Made by a program: the position numbers and the translations under genes | In this document: in pieces, positions 63,501 through 64,000 of the stretch | Numbering within the stretch: position 1 is the stretch's first letter | Layout: each line of letters starts with the position of its first letter | Origin: Loripinus fragilis | Taxonomy: Eukaryota > Mollusca > Bivalvia > Lucinida > Lucinidae | DNA: 64,000 nt | NCBI GenBank assembly: GCA_964019695.1 | Contig: OZ026525.1 | Coordinates: 67,439,753 to 67,503,752 of the forward strand | Direction: 5' to 3' | The notes under the pieces: generated by a model | The model's database searches: none | Seen by the model: only the letters and a program-made list of their open reading frames with translations | What the model was told of the DNA's origin: nothing

Positions 63501-64000
63501 CGAATTTCCGTCAAAAATTCAATTTCCAAAAATTGCCTAAAATTGTGGAGTAACACTTCTTTTGATGAAAGGAATAAATAATTTAGCCAAAAAATATTTT
63601 CTTAGCACAAATTAAGATAGTACCTTATTTTCACTATTTTTGTAAGGTCTGCGCCTGTCGAATTTCCGTCAAAAATTCAATTTTCCAAAAATTGCCTAAA
63701 ATTGTGGAGAAACACTTCTTTTGATGAAAGGAATAAATGATTAAGCCAAAAAATGTTTTCTTAGCACAATCTAAGATAGTACCTAATTTTTAATATTTTT
63801 GTAAGGGTCGTGCCTGTCGAATTTCCATCAAAAATTCAATTTTCTAAAAATTGCCTAAAATTGTAGAGAAACACTTCTTTTGATGAAAGGAATAAATAAT
63901 TTAGAGAAAAAATATTTTCTTAGCACAATTTAAGATAGTACCTAATTTTCACTATTTTTGTAAGGTCCACGCCTGTCGAATTTCCGTCAAAAATTCAATT
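60435..64000. repeat. Third p/b-type HOR unit, cut by window edge
   Basis: It follows the 26-mer at 54409 in order (p/b c d e f g Z Y' W m n o p a b k e' f' g' h' i' j' k) for 22 full monomers and part of a 23rd. The offset is 6,026 bp, the sum of the 26-mer and 12-mer. Private change: TTTAGCAAAAAATATTTTCTTTGC near 62951 where the earlier copy has TTTAGAGAAAAAAT. The window ends inside the kernel and A-tract part of monomer k, so its full length is unknown. Confidence 0.82.

Larger units (their letters stand above)
1..64000. repeat. AT-rich ~158-bp tandem satellite array with higher-order repeats
   Basis: The array fills the window edge to edge with direct, head-to-tail monomers. Successive AGCAC starts fall at 1, 160 and 318, and the same spacing holds to the end (for example 41723, 41881, 42040, 42198). 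About 64000/158.5 gives some 400 monomers. No inverted copy, transposon, N run or unique insert was seen. A typical monomer is about 70% A+T, and G+C is concentrated in one kernel near the first third. Monomers fall into recognisable classes that recur in fixed order, which defines higher-order repeats. Established knowledge: monomers near nucleosome length in long HOR arrays are typical of eukaryotic centromeric or pericentromeric satellites. Inference: this array is one of these. No CENP-A/cenH3 occupancy can be seen from sequence, so functional centromere status is unknown. Confidence 0.97.

Noticed and set aside
1..64000. CRISPR array
   Set aside because: The repeats are directly adjacent with no unique spacers, the unit is ~158 bp, and there are no cas genes. 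This is satellite DNA.
1..64000. Transposable elements, rRNA or tRNA genes inside the array
   Set aside because: I looked for breaks in monomer periodicity, terminal repeats and conserved RNA gene motifs. Every stretch read as monomer, and all length changes are small indels, the 50-bp partial monomer or whole-monomer steps.

Overview
The whole 64 kb window is one uninterrupted, head-to-tail tandem satellite array. I see no protein-coding gene, RNA gene, transposon or unique sequence. The monomer is about 158 to 159 bp and about 70% A+T (a typical unit read by eye has 47 G/C in 159 bp). That gives roughly 400 monomers, all in the same orientation. Length, A+T content and multi-monomer higher-order repeats (HORs) fit a eukaryotic centromeric or pericentromeric satellite from a long-read assembly. 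The species cannot be read from the sequence. Substitutions at the monomer's few CpG sites are mostly CG to TG or CA, which suggests germline cytosine methylation (plant, vertebrate or another methylating lineage), but this is inference.

Each monomer, counted from its conserved AGCAC start, has four parts. First is an A+T block with the AAGATAGTACC motif. Second is a short G+C-rich kernel at about positions 42 to 67 that holds all four CpGs. Third is a helically phased A-tract block with a CAATTTT/AAAATTG dyad. Fourth is a conserved GTGGAGAAACACTTC to ATAATTTAG block followed by a slippery A/T spacer. The kernel has two main forms, a CCTGTCGAATTTCCG type and a CCAATCCAATTTTCG type, and both are interspersed in the left part.

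Layout. 1-5397 is a mosaic of segments copied from elsewhere in the left array. 5398-18979 is a 13,582-bp unit repeated at 18980-29654 as a 10,675-bp copy. The 2,907-bp difference equals a 2,750-bp internal tandem duplication (11241-13990 / 13991-16740) plus one 157-bp monomer. 29655-39960 is a rearranged mosaic built on 1.59, 1.64 and 4.82 kb units. 39960-41722 is a transition. 41723-64000 is a different, younger HOR family: two adjacent almost identical 16-monomer units (2,536 bp each), two 24-monomer units (3,807 bp each), and then 26-, 12- and at least 23-monomer units beginning with a hybrid monomer (super-period 6,026 bp).

The window therefore reads as a record of unequal exchange or gene conversion: nested duplications, hybrid monomers at exchange points, a shared 50-bp partial monomer that marks one lineage in six places, and near-identical young copies on the right. 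No novel protein system is present. The interesting content is the repeat architecture and the monomer's possible chromatin signals (CENP-B-box-like kernel, dyad, phased A-tracts).
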